From positions 573,048 through 637,047 of the forward strand of contig NW_004450565.1 of assembly GCF_000321225.1 (NCBI RefSeq): a stretch of 64,000 nt of DNA, given 5' to 3'. Position numbers and translations under genes: made by a program. Below are positions 1-23,527 of the stretch, one piece after another. The stretch comes from Odobenus rosmarus divergens (lineage: Eukaryota > Chordata > Mammalia > Carnivora > Odobenidae). The number at the start of each line of letters is the position of its first letter. Positions within the stretch are counted from its first letter, which is position 1. The notes beneath the pieces were generated by a model. That model had not been told where the DNA came from. It saw nothing but the letters and a program-made list of their open reading frames with translations, and ran no database searches.

Positions 1-2930
1 CTGTCTACGAGTCTGACGCTGTGGATTGCTCCCCCAGCCCCGGCAGCTCTCAGGACGGCCTCTGAGCCCCATCCTGCTGTTCCAGGGTGCCGCGGGCCCC
101 TGTCCTTCAGCTCGGGGATGCTTCTTTCTCCCTCTGTTGCTGGGGCTCCCATCATGGGGATGCTGGGCCACCTGGACTGTCTCTGACCCTCCTTCTTTTA
201 AGAGTTTTATTCTTCTCATCACATTTACAAATTTTTCAATTTCTGTTCTCTAAATGTTTACACACACTCGTGCACGCGCGCGCACACACACACACACACT
301 CCCGTTCTGCTTGCCATTTATTTCAAATGTCCTGTTTTCTCTCTGAAAGAATTGTAGATTTTAAAAACTTTTCTCCTGATCATTGGTCCCTGCTTTCTCT
401 TTGTTCCCTGCTTGTTGGTGGGTTGGGATGGTGTCTCTGTCCTCCTGTGAGGGGCGTTCTCTGTGTCTTGTGGGCTCCCCGCTTCCTTTCCAGACACGAG
501 TTAGTAACTGATGCTTGGAGACCCTGTGTGCCCGGGGGAGCTGATCAGTGGGGGAGGGTCTCTGCAGGATGGTGGGGGTAGGGGGCCTCTGCCTGTCAAG
601 CTGTGGATCTCCTCCCCGCTCAGGTGCTGAGTGCTGACACAGGGGTGAGGGCTGGAGAGCAGGTTGGCCCGGTCCTCACCTTCAAGGACATGGACTCGAC
701 CTGATCTCCTCCACGGAACCCCTTCCCCAGACCCACCCCTCCTGTGCCAGAGTCATCGGGCCCAGGCACATCCCGTTCAAGCTGGTCCCGTCTTTGAAGC
801 GGGGCGGGGAGAGAGCCAGCGGCGGTGCAGGGCAGGGTGGGGAGAGGCCTGGTCTCACTGCTCTGGGAAAGACGGTCGGCGGCCCCCACCTCGGCCCTGT
901 GCTTCTCCTCGCCCTCCAGAGGCTACTGCCTTCAGCTCTGAAGACTGACAGATTCAGCGGTCATGACATGACTCTGGCAGATGGCTCTACATTTTCGAAA
1001 TGCTCGTTCTCAGGCTCTGGGCTTCTCTCGTTGTGGACTGGGCGGGAAGATTCCCGGACGACACAGCCGGCAGCCTGCCTCACGCCATCTCCACGCGGTG
1101 TCACCGGGCCCGCGGCAGTCCAGACACAGGCCGGGATACGCTTCCCCAGGTGGACCAGGTGGGCTCCTCGAGACACACATGTGTCTGTTTGGTCTTGAAA
1201 ACACACGTGGTGTTTGCAAGCTCCTTTCTTGAGATGCATCCATCGATGCACCCCCAGATCCTTCCTTCAGAAGCAATGGTTCTGCTCTTCAGTCTGCCCC
1301 CTTCCCGTCCACCCTGGAAAGACCAGCTCCCCACTCTGGGCTCACAGAGCCGGAGTGTGGGGGCCACACTGCCCTCCACGGCTCTGCATCAGCCCGCGTC
1401 CCTCACCTCTCCCCCGCCCCCACTAAATTGCCACTACCCTGCAGGCGGGGGGAGGGGGAAGGGGGGTCTCCCCGCTGCTCTGAGCCCTCCCAAGGACCAA
1501 GCAGGGCAGCCCTCACAAAGCACGGCCCTCCTCCTTGCCTGGCTTTGTTCCTGGGAGGCACAAGAGGGGCAGAGGCGGGGGAAATTCTCCCCTGGGGAGC
1601 TGGCTGGGCTTTCACCGCGTCAGCCTCTTGCCCCACAGCCACCCAGGAAAGACCGAAAAATGAGGTCCCATGGCCACAGCCACCCCTGTGATCCACTCTC
1701 TGCCCAAGGGCCACCTCCCTGCTGACCCCACTCAGTCCCCTCCGGGTGCCGCCTCCCCTGGTCTCGTTTTTCCAGTAGCACAGCTGGTCCAGGCGGGGAG
1801 GAGGAAGAAAGTCGCCTGCAGGGAGACCTCATTCTTCTTGGTTGCCACAGAGGGACCGAGGCTTGATGCAACCTCTAGGCCCCGTTCCAAGTGGCAGGGT
1901 CTGATCCCGAAGCTGTCATATAAAAACGGCGGGGGTGGGGTGGGGCGGCCAGCACCTCGGTTCCCAGTCTCTGGGGCAGCACCACTCACACTTGGAGAAG
2001 AACGACACACAACCCCACACGTATTGTTTTAACTGTGCCTACCCTTGTGTGGGGGAGCGATGAGCAGGGAGCACCCCCTGCCCCGCAGCCTGCTTCCTCC
2101 TGTCCCCAGGGCATTCTTCTCTCTTCCTCACCCAGCATCCAAACGCACTCTTAAAATCGGAGCTTCCTTCTTTTAGCGCAAACATTTTTAATATAGATGT
2201 TAGCACTTTCCATTGGCCAGGGAGACAACTTACTCTTTGTTAGTCTCTTCATCATCATGGCCCACAGCAGCTACCTACCTGGGAGGCTCCAGAATGTTCT
2301 CTCCCTCCTGCGCTCAGCAGAGTGGCTACCCCGAGCAAGGGGACTATTCCTACAAGCCTCTCCCTCTTTTTCCATGGCTTCGTCCCTTCAGTTAGGTGGG
2401 CGGTCTTTCAGGTGCCGCTGGGGTTAGGAACGCTGCCCCCAATCCATCCCCTCGGCAGGCTGCTGGCTCCGTGCCTCCACTTCCTGGCAGAGCTCAGTGG
2501 CTGAAGGTAACTCTCTTCCTCATTCTAGACGTCATGTGTGGGCTCCAGTGAGCACTGGCACCTGGGTCTTCTCCCCCACCTCTGATGCATCTAGCAGGTG
2601 GTCCCCAGATTGTCTCTCTGCCCCACCTGCTGCGCCTTCAAAGCCATTGGGCAGCATCTCTGCCGTTGGGCTTCTAGCAACACCTTTCTAGAACATGCGC
2701 TGCCCTTCTCCCGGGGTCCTGAGAGGGGGCGCTCTGGATCGGGGAGCCTACTATCTGTTTTCCTGAGAAAATGCAAAGAAACACCCTCCACACAACTCCA
2801 AGCCACTCACAGGTGGCTCCAGGTGTTCTGTGGGCTCTCCACAGAGGGTCCCCCATGGGAGGACCCATGTGGCTGTCACTACCCAGCCCCTAGTCCCCCT
2901 TTTCCAGTAAGAACATCCTGATTTTCCTTT
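1..2930. other. Intergenic DNA, no gene recognised
   Basis: Moderately GC-rich single-copy-looking sequence downstream of the RIPK4 3' end. Several open frames of 60-240 codons exist on both strands, but they overlap each other, lack splice logic and match no protein I know. I see no promoter, RNA gene or clear transposon apart from the CA repeat near 280. Confidence 0.6.
260..299. repeat. CA/CG dinucleotide microsatellite
   Basis: Alternating CA and CG dinucleotides, with a pure (CA)n run at the right end (about 282-299). It is a simple repeat and probably length-polymorphic. Confidence 0.85.
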
Positions 2931-2983
2931 AGGAAACTACCAACCCCACATTCATGGGTGAGATCGACCAGCCTGACCCAGCG

Positions 2984-3224
2984 TGGTTGACCAGAACACT
3001 CTCTTCCCCTGGCTGCCACTTGGTTGACCAGAACACTCTCTTCCCCTGGCTGCCAAGATGGTGACTCTTGGCTAATCAGAGCTGGGAGCGGGGCAGTCAA
3101 GTGGTGAACCAGTTGTTTGTGGGGGGACATCGTGGCAGCCAGGGGAAGAGAGTGTTCTGGTCAACCAGGGGAAGTGTCACTCCCCTGGCTGCAGTGTCAC
3201 TCTCTTCCCCTGGCTGCCACGATG
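2984..3224. repeat. Tandem plus inverted fold-back repeat cluster
   Basis: A 35-bp unit starting TGGTTGACC and ending GGCTGCCA occurs twice in direct orientation (2984-3018 and 3021-3055, identical, period 37). It occurs once perfectly inverted (3133-3167), and its second half recurs in direct orientation at 3198-3219. Copy two and the inverted copy form a 35-bp perfect stem around a 77-base loop. The inverted copy also pairs with the last copy over 27 bp (3128-3154 with 3198-3224) around a 43-base loop, so two mutually exclusive hairpins are possible. I do not recognise the unit as a known transposon end. Fold-back replication or template switching is a plausible origin, but that is inference. 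Confidence 0.85.
3055..3119 (+). repeat. 65-mer duplicated segment, copy 1
   Basis: This 65-base segment starts AAGATGGTGACTC and ends AACCAGTTGTTTG. It fills most of the loop of the 35-bp hairpin and recurs at 4164-4228 with only two differences that I can count. The start resembles a YY1 core (AAGATGG), a feature of some retroelement 5' ends; that similarity alone is weak evidence of origin. Confidence 0.85.
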
Positions 3225-5079
3225 CCATGTTAGGGACGGGACAGCCAGGCAGAGAGACCACCATACTGCAAAACTTCTGAGATGCCATGAATTGCAATAT
3301 GTACCATTATCTTCAGCACCTCCAAAGGAGAAAATATGCTGCCAATTTCAATTGTAAGATGCCGTCAACTCTCTCACAGCTGTTAAAACGTGAGGGTGGT
3401 GGGGGAAGGGTGTCTAAGAATCTGTGAATTATGTTTAACTTGGGGCTTGGGAAAGGAAAACCACTGGGAGAGAAAAAGCTCTTCTATTGGAATCCTTGGG
3501 CCAAGATTGTTCAAGCTTGGAGATGTCAGGCCATTTTCTGCTCATTAGCAAAGCCAACATCAAGGAAAGGTGACACTGTGAACATCTGGATCCAGCCATT
3601 CCTGACACTGGCATTTCATGAGGTAGTACGTTATCTTTGCCAGTGCGCCTAAATCAGTGACCAGCACAATTTCATGGAAGAGATGGCCCAACCGCTGCCT
3701 CTCCTCATGGAGTAATCGCTATCGATGCCAGCGTCTGCCTGGTCTCAGATGTCAGGACACAGACACGGCAGAAGGACTGGTGCTCTCCCCGAGAGTGTCC
3801 AGCGCAGGGCCCACGTGGCCGCATTCTGAACTCCTGACTTCACACGATAATTAATAATGAAGGGGGGTAGGGAGGGAAGGAAGGAAGGAGGGAGAGGGAA
3901 GGAAAACTCATCCAGGGTTAAGAGTCTCTGTTTCCAGGAACACGGCCACCAAAGTGTGAGCTTAGGGGCAGGGATTCTCTCTCCTCTGAATGTCAACTTT
4001 TACAAACACCTGCTCCCTCCTGCTGCAGTGTCATCAGGAGGCCTTAATAACACTGCCCACCACACCCACGCTTTTGAAATAAGCAGCTAGAGCTGAGCAC
4101 CGTGAAATGCCTCCAGCAAACAGAGTCCCTGGAGAACTGGATTGAGGTTCAATGACCTGGATAAAGATGGCGACTCTTGGCTAATCAGAGCTGGGAGCAG
4201 GGCAGTCAAGTGGTGAACCAGTTGTTTGCTAAGGAAGCCAGGTATCCAACCTCTCTCTGGGTATACATCTGGAAAGGAGATGTGCTGCCAGTAAAGTCAC
4301 AGTGCACCTGAGCCCAGAGTCCCGCATCTCTCATTGTGCAGGGATGGGCATAGGAAGAAAGTGGTACTCAGACTTGGGTCCTCCATGCCCGGCTCTGTGG
4401 AGTGTGAGCCGTGGCAGATCTGAACCAGAGGCTGGGGTTGAGACCTTTGCTACCACTACTTGCCAGGTGGTCCCCAACCTGGATATCCTGGCCAGTAACA
4501 AGAAAATGTTTGGTGCCGTGTCCCCCCGGATTCAGACATCATCCCAGGCTGCTGTGTGTGGGAGTCTGTGAACCTAAATGTCAGTGTATGAGGGTGCTGC
4601 TCTGTACCTGCTCCGGCCAGGGATGAACCACTTCTTTTCTAGAACCTACCACCTCCACATCCCAGAGCTGCTGAAGAAAGGCTGGTATGCCTCTCTGACG
4701 CTGCTCAGGGGTATGGGCCAGGAGGGACTAGCTAGGGGTGTCCTAGGGGACCCTCAGCGCTAGAGCAACAGCAGAACACATGAAATATAAGACTCACTTT
4801 AGTTTCCTCCCAGGAACAAAGGGTCAAAGAGCAGAGGGTCTAAGAGAAAAGTTCATGTAATCCTCAAACTAAAAGATGCTCCTAAGTAAAAAAGCATGGG
4901 ACAGGGATCGGAGGGGAAAACGCCCATCTTCTGAGACGTGAAGAGGGAAAAAACGTGATGTTACAGTATCATTGCCTCGAGACAGGAACTGAGATGATGT
5001 GGGTACCTAGTGCAAAAAAAAAGGAAAATTAAGCCGAGTGGCAGAGTCTTAGTAAGGAAAGATTCATAAAGAAGGAAGG
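3225..5079. other. Intergenic DNA, unassigned
   Basis: There is no recognised gene. A purine-rich GGGA/GGAA stretch lies at about 3857-3902. Between 4302 and 4763 three overlapping plus-strand frames (61-89 codons) contain peptide-like stretches such as NHFFSRTYHLHIPELLKKGW. They could be a decayed retrocopy or chance; I cannot name a parent gene. The 65-mer at 4164-4228 is listed separately. Confidence 0.5.
4164..4228 (+). repeat. 65-mer duplicated segment, copy 2
   Basis: About 97% identical to 3055-3119 and in the same orientation, 1.1 kb away. The 35-bp fold-back units that flank the first copy are absent here. The duplicated block therefore moved or was copied independently of the hairpin arms. 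Confidence 0.85.
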
Positions 5080-5326
5080 GGGGGACATCGGACGGGGAGA
5101 CGAACCATGAGAGACGATGGACTCTGAGAAACAAGCTGAGGGTTCTAGAGGGGAGGGGGTGGGGGGACGGGTCAGCCCGGTGATGGGTATTAAGGAGGGC
5201 ACGCGCTGCGTGGAGCACTGCGTGGTACACGCAAACGATGAATCACGGAACACTACATCACAAACTAATGATGTAATGTATGGTGATGAACATAAAAAAA
5301 AAATGTAAAGAGAGAAAAAAAAAAAA
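5080..5326 (+). mobile_element. LINE-1 3' end (carnivore type), truncated
   Basis: The sequence follows the remembered carnivore L1 3' UTR: GAGACGAACCATGAGAGACGATGG, then a G-rich stretch, then GAATCACGGAACACTACATC with a repeated ATGATGTAATG motif, ending in two A-rich tracts. Only the 3' UTR is present, so this is a 5'-truncated, non-coding copy. A minus-strand SINE follows immediately, which suggests insertion into or beside the A-rich tail. Confidence 0.75.
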
Positions 5327-5443
5327 GATTCATAAGTCTTGATGCTGAGCAGGGAGCCCGATGCAGGGCTTGATCCCAGGACCCTGGGATCATGACCTGA
5401 GCCGAAGGCAGATGCTTAATCGACTGAGCCACCCAGGTGCCCC
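5327..5443 (-). mobile_element. Carnivore tRNA-derived SINE (SINEC), 5' part
   Basis: Read on the minus strand it begins GGGGCACCTGGGTGGCTCAG and continues through the tRNA-like box B region (GGGATCAAGCCC) to the GGGCTCCCTGCTCAGC segment. The CT-rich middle and tail are absent or merged with the A tract at 5314-5326. It is a non-autonomous element mobilised by L1 and carries no functional tRNA. Confidence 0.9.
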
Positions 5444-6245
5444 TGGGCATAAAATGCTTTTTAAAGGAATCTTCATTCTGCAGGGCTGGGGAACTTGGCT
5501 GGTGCACTACGGAGCACAAGGCTGAGCGAACCCTGGCTTGCTCAGCCCCTGTGAAGGGACATAGGCTGAGGCAGCAGCCAACGAACATGGCAGGGAGGTT
5601 TGTCACACACGCAGGGGCTGAGCAAAGGTACACTTACGTTCAGGACAATGGGGACTAACCTCCTCACCATCAGAGAAAGTGGACACAGATATGGACACAT
5701 GGGATGAAACCTCAGGGTGTTGGATTGTAAATGAAGACACTGATGTGAAACTATGCTTCCTAATATGATAGAGATCTGTATATATATATATGTCGGTTAC
5801 ATCAATCTTTTCCAGGTCTGCTGAAGCCTAGAGGGAATGACACCCCCGGAACAGTGAGCACATCTAAGCCCCAGATCTTGGTGTCTAAATACCATTCTTC
5901 ACTAAAAGAAACCACTTTCCTTGGAGAACTGATGGTATCTGAGGCTGGGGTGGGGGAAGGACAAGATCAGTCTGAACGCGAGAAGCGCTCAAGAAATGAC
6001 AGGGACGGATCAAAGGGACATGAGAGCCAGCATGAAGGCACTGGAATTGGCCAAACTGGGGATAATTGGAACATGAAAATAAATGACAATAATGGAGTAG
6101 AGCCCACTGATTAAATGGGAACCCGTGACTGCATACTGATATAATATTAAAAAGGGAGAAGGGAAAGCTATGCTTTATACCCTGTATCACATCGGTGGTA
6201 TTTGCGCCAAAAATACCTAAGAAAAGCAATCATGAGAATTAAGAC
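5444..6245. other. Intergenic DNA, probably decayed interspersed repeat
   Basis: AT-rich sequence with a short TATATA run at about 5777-5791. Its style resembles non-coding 3' regions of old LINEs, but I could not match it securely. No gene is visible. Confidence 0.4.
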
Positions 6246-7085
6246 AAACCTATATTGAGGACATTCTGCAAAATAATTGACTGTACTGCCCCCAAAAAGG
6301 CAAAGTTGTAAAAGATAAGACTGAGGAACAGAGGACTAAAGACTCAGGAGTCGGGACAACAAAGTATGGTGGGGTCCTGAACCAGAAAGGGGGAAGAAAG
6401 ATTCGCTGGTTGCTCCCATTGGTTGTTTTTTCTATAAAGAATATTTTTGAGACAGTCAACCAAACTTGAAAGGGATTTGTGGATTAGATGATAGTATTGT
6501 ATCAGTGTTAATTTCCTGATTTTGATGGGTACACTGTGGATATGTAGTAGAAAGTCCTTATTTTTAGGAAATACACATTGAAGTATTTAGGGATGACGGG
6601 GCACACTCTCTGCAACCTACTCAGGTGGATGGAAGGACATGTATAGGATGGTTGGATGGATGGATGGATGGATGGATGGATGGATGGATGGATGGATGGA
6701 TGCGTGGGCAAGTCAATGGATGGATGGATGGGTAAATGGACAGGTGAACAGATGGATGGAGGGGCAAGTCGATGGATGGATGGATGGATGGATGGATGGG
6801 GGATGCACCGGTGGGTGGATGGATGGATGGATGGGTGAATGGGCAGGTGAATGGATGGGTGGGTGGATGCATTGGTGGGTGCGTGGGTGGGTGGGTAGAT
6901 GGATAAATAGGTGCATGGGAAGGTGAACAGGTGGATGAGAAAGAAAAGAGAATGATCAGGCTAATGAGGTAAATGTAAATGAATAGGGGACTCTAGGTAA
7001 CAGATACACCAGAGTTCTATGTGTTATAACTTTCCTGTAACTTGAAACTATTTCAAAATTTAAGTTTAACAAATAAAAATAAGAA
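6246..7085 (+). mobile_element. Old LINE-type 3' end carrying a microsatellite
   Basis: Sequence on both sides of the TGGA repeat follows a remembered ancient mammalian repeat. On the left is GATTTTGATGGGTACACTGTGG, then a TTAGGAAATACACATTGAAG segment and a GGGGCA...TCTGCAAC segment. On the right are AGGTAACAGATACACC, then TAACTTTCCTGTAACTTG and a final CAAATAAAAAT. This element class usually has a simple repeat at this point. The class is probably L1 but the subfamily is not resolved; the left boundary is approximate. Confidence 0.55.
6640..6938. repeat. TGGA tetranucleotide microsatellite, about 300 bp
   Basis: A perfect (TGGA)n run at about 6653-6701 is followed by blocks of TGGA/TGGG/GGTGAA variants out to about 6938. 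It keeps all frames open on both strands (IHPS... or WMDG... peptides), so the long open frames here are not genes. It is a strong candidate for length polymorphism. Confidence 0.95.
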
Positions 7086-7375
7086 CTGTAAACACTTAAA
7101 AAGACATCAAAACACTGGTGTGAGGAGCTTCCTCTACTAAGGTTAGAGCATGTCTTTGCTGGTTCACACATGGGGAAGGGCCTAGCTAAGGAGGCAGGAA
7201 GCCTGGGGCCACCCTCCCCCTTCCTTTGTCCCCTCCCATCACAGGTTAATTCAGTGCACACAGCGTAGTACCTTCTAGAAGGGCATCTCCAACCACATGA
7301 CTGCCTCAAATCTCTGGTTTTCAGAAATCAGATTACTCACACTCTTTTAGAAGAAGAAGTAGTCTCGACGACACC
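7086..7375. other. Intergenic gap between old repeat and RIPK4 3' end
   Basis: Unique-looking sequence with no recognised gene. Its right end lies just past the RIPK4 polyadenylation signal and would contain the downstream cleavage element. Confidence 0.5.
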
Positions 7376-8723
7376 AAAAAAGTAGAAGAGTGCATTTTAT
7401 TGACATCAGACAGAACAATTTGTCTTCCACACATCCTATATACAACCGTAGCGCAATGTCGTGAAAAGGCAAGGCGTATTAAAACATAGCCAGTTCTAAG
7501 CAGAGTGGATATTTCCTGTCATAGAAAAAAAGTATCCTGTGCACAGATTCATATTAACATACACGGTACATTAACATCAATCTCTGTATTGTACACCAGG
7601 CCACGGGGCACGTCTGAGCACACGGCCGCGTCCCGCAGCGAACCTACTCGAAGAACAGCATTCGGGGGCTGCCAGGCGGGACACAGGAGCCAAGGAAGGA
7701 ACGGGGCTAGAGACCAGTCTTTCACATCCAAGAGTGCGCCGCTGTGTCCTGGAGCCGCCCCTGGGAGTTACGCCCTAAAAGCCAAGGCTCCCACGCGGTG
7801 TAGGCGTTTGTCTGTGGCTCAGACAACCCGCGAGGCCCCAAGACGGTAGCACTCCGCCCAAACCACCACCTCACCAACTTCAGAGCTGGAAGAAAACCAC
7901 CAAGCAAGGTGGCCCATCTAGCTGATAACACTAATGGCAGTCCGAAACCAAAACGGCGCTCTAGAGCTCAAAGAACACTTTAGGCGACCAGCAATGCACA
8001 AGAGCAAATTGCACCGTCAGGGTACGTGGGCGGCCACCCACGAGGACTGCCAAATTTGGACATAAAAGAGCAGGTCGTATGACTGTTGGCTTGCTTTTAA
8101 AAACCAACCTTATTACTTTACACTCAATTCTTCACGGACCAGACAACCCAAGGACGTGAACGTTTTTAACAAGTTTAAAGCAACAGTTAATAGCATGTTC
8201 GTCTATTAAAGATATTCTACAAAACAAGAATTTCACTAAAACTTTCTGAAACAGGCTCTTTTGCCTGCCGCTGGGTGGGAAGATAAAAGACACAGCTCCT
8301 CCTGCACCTGCTTCCCCAGACTGCTGCGCTGCAGGCCATCACAGATGGCTCGGCTCAGGACAGCATGCACTCACTCCTAGTCACGGCTCGGGGACCCAGG
8401 GGCCCACGTGAGGAGCAAGGAGCCCAACGAAATGATTCCGACCCATTGTCCGTCTGACGGCGGGTGTGCCGATCGGTGAATGGGTCGAACGAGCGCGTTC
8501 TAACCAACTGCCTTCAGAGGGTGACACGCCCAAGCGAGCAGACGCCCCACGTGAACCCGGAGTCAGCAGCCACTCGCCTCTCGCTGGCCCACTCGGTCAA
8601 TGTCCCGCCAGGCCACAGACAAGACGAGCGGTGCCGACCGGCACGGCATCCTTCTGTCCCCACAGTGGAACACAGCAATGGGACAGGAAGCCCACGGGGG
8701 CCCCGGTCTCCGGGGGCAGCAGG
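7376..8723 (-). other. RIPK4: RIPK4 3' untranslated region
   Basis: About 1.35 kb between the TAG and the AATAAA signal. It contains no transposon I can recognise, in contrast to the repeats just outside it, which fits a real UTR. It forms a single exon with the ankyrin coding part. The exact end is inferred from the hexamer. Confidence 0.7.
7396..7401 (-). terminator. RIPK4: RIPK4 polyadenylation signal AATAAA
   Basis: TTTATT on the plus strand reads AATAAA on the minus strand, 1.32 kb beyond the stop codon. Cleavage would be expected about 10-30 nt further on, near 7370-7385. It is the last canonical hexamer I see before the older repeat begins. Confidence 0.65.
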
Positions 8724-11696
<2,973 letters not shown>

Positions 11697-11958
11697 CGCC
11701 CGTTGAAGGCTCCCGCTCAAATGACAAGGACAGTGATCCTCTGGAGGAGAAGGCAGAGTCGACAGAAGACACCCCCGAGAGCCTCTTGCCGCTGCTGGTC
11801 GATGGCAGCCTGGATTCAGAGCAGCTGCGGCTGAGCTCCTCCGGGCCGTCAAGGGTCTGAGAGGTGCCGGAGTCCAGCTGGGACAGGAGCTCAGAGAGGC
11901 TGTAGTCGCTGTCGAAGGTCGGCGCGGATGCTCGCTTGAGAGGCGTGCACACGGGCTT
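11697..11958 (-). CDS. RIPK4: RIPK4 coding exon 7: intermediate serine-rich region
   Basis: Encodes residues 313-399 and the first base of Asp400. The acceptor is TTTGCAG, followed directly by codon AAG (phase 0). It starts [15 protein letters not shown] and continues through a serine-rich linker between the kinase and ankyrin domains. Two caspase-type sites described for human RIPK4 (Asp340 and Asp378, from memory) are present as SQLD341-S and SSVD379-S. The first overlaps a DSG motif of the type read by beta-TrCP (DSGTSQ). The linker controls stability and cleavage of the kinase. The N-terminal nine residues differ from the human version I remember, and a one-residue length change falls in this part of the protein. 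Confidence 0.95.
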
Positions 11959-13249
11959 CTGCAAACCAAGAGGGGGGGTGGTATGGATGAGCCCCACCCA
12001 GGACACAGGCTGTGCAGGCGGAGGGCGAGGGGGCACTGGGTCCCCAGGCAGCCACACAGGGTGCTCTGCCCATCGCGACATGCACAGCAGCAGGGAGCCC
12101 AAAGTCCACCAGGCGCAGACACACTGTGAGCAAAGATGGACTGGAGAGACACGGGAAGCCCGTCAAGCTGGGCGGGACATGACGGCGCTGGGAGCGTGTG
12201 AAGCCCGAGCACTGGGCCGTGTCCACCCTGGCAGGCCAGCATTGGTAAGGAAGGACACGGACAGGGGCTGGGCATGGGGGCGAGTGCAAGGGGCGGGCCC
12301 AGCTACAGCAACAGGGCCAATCCAGTCCATACGCGCCAACAGGGCCTTTTCGAGGGTGTCCCTACCGGGCTTCCAGAAAGGCAGATTTCTGGTGAGGGAT
12401 TAAGCCCGAGGGTGGCTGCCGACTCGCCCCAATTGAAGCCCACTTGTCCCCAGTCCTCCATCTCCTTGGGAACTGCAGATCTGCTCTGACCTGGTAGCTC
12501 AGTGCAGAGTCACACCCTCGAGCTGGGTGCCTTTCTCTTCCTTATCAGCGGCAGGTCGCCTCCCCCAGGCACCTTTGCTCCCCAACCTCACACACATGCC
12601 CCTTTATGTTCAGACAGTGGGCACGCCTTGAACGCTTACTTATTTTCCGGCCTTGCACGGACGGCCTGGGATACATCACCCAGTATCAGATAACATGTCA
12701 GGCTTCCCGTTACGAGTCTGCCGCGGCCTCGCCACCCCCGGGGCCTACTGAGCCCTAGCCTTTGGGGTTAGTCATCGTACCTCATGGAACTATGTGGCTC
12801 TCCTAGAGCAAACCATTTATGAGTGGCAGTTACAAAGTGGCCAGATTTCCAAGTCAGGGGAGCAGAGATAGCCAGACCAGCAGAGCCCAGACCCCCTCCC
12901 CCGACGGGGCCCACGAGGGCCATCAGTTCCCCTGGCTCAAAGAGCATCCGACCACTGGCCCTCCAAAGTCAAATGTGGGCCCACATTGTCCATTCTGAAC
13001 CACAGACTGGAGGTGGGGACAAGATGCAGTTGGGCAGGAAGGGCACCCAGGGTTGCCAGGCCGGCCATGCGACCTGCCCTCCTGCTCCTGCATTTGGGAC
13101 CCCGGGGCTGGTTCCCGAGCACGAGGCCAACTGGCCTGGGACAGGGCTCCATGTGCCAGATGACCCGAGCAGCCGGTCCGGGCGAGCAGGGGAGCCTGCA
13201 GAAAGGAGAGTGGCCCCTGAGAAATGACATCCAAGAAGGTGGCTGTTAC
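11959..13249 (-). other. RIPK4: RIPK4 intron 6
   Basis: Donor GTAACA after AGCCCG, acceptor TTGCAG. GC-rich with no recognised repeat or gene. Confidence 0.75.
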
Positions 13250-13353
13250 CGGGCTCTTGGGCTCCAGGGGCTGCTTCGTGTCCAGATCCTGCGCCGTCTC
13301 CTTCACATCACCATCGGGCTTCTCACACAGGTCCTCGGTTTCACAAGTAATTT
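13250..13353 (-). CDS. RIPK4: RIPK4 coding exon 6: start of intermediate region
   Basis: A 104-nt exon encoding the rest of Glu278 and residues 279-312 (ITCETEDLCEKPDGDVKETA... ending PKSP). The acceptor is CCCCAAAAG; the donor CCCG|GTAACA leaves phase 0. It is the acidic beginning of the linker that follows the kinase domain. ETEDLCEKPD is close to the human sequence I remember, with Cys for Ser at residue 281. No known catalytic residue lies here. An open frame runs on past the donor for about 14 codons, which explains longer apparent frames in this strand. The downstream match to exon 7 fixes the splice. Confidence 0.93.
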
Positions 13354-16471
<3,118 letters not shown>

Positions 16472-16521
16472 CTGCAAACGGTTTCTTCTGTGTGAGCACA
16501 CCCCAGATCACAATGGCAAAG
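16472..16521 (-). CDS. RIPK4: RIPK4 coding exon 4: 50-nt kinase exon
   Basis: A very short exon encoding the last base of Ser208, residues 209-224 (FAIVIWGVLTQKKPFA) and the first base of Asp225. The acceptor is TTCCTTCCAG and the donor GCAG|GTGAGT, both strong. It corresponds to kinase subdomain IX (alpha-F helix), where the SFAIVIWG segment replaces the usual D-W-S-x-G core with the tyrosine-kinase-like form. The open frame continues beyond the donor, but only the splice keeps homology with the known protein. Because it is 50 nt long (not a multiple of three), skipping it would shift the frame. Confidence 0.95.

Positions 16522-23527
<7,006 letters not shown>

Noticed and set aside
1205..1260. 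Small palindromic GATGCATCCATCGATGC stretch
   Set aside because: Too short and imperfect, with no nearby copies, so not distinguishable from chance.
2984..3224. CRISPR-like array
   Set aside because: There are only two adjacent direct copies with a 2-bp gap, plus inverted copies. There are no regular spacers and the context is mammalian.
6621..6926. Histidine/proline/serine- and tryptophan/methionine-rich frames
   Set aside because: They are translations of the TGGA microsatellite, not genes.
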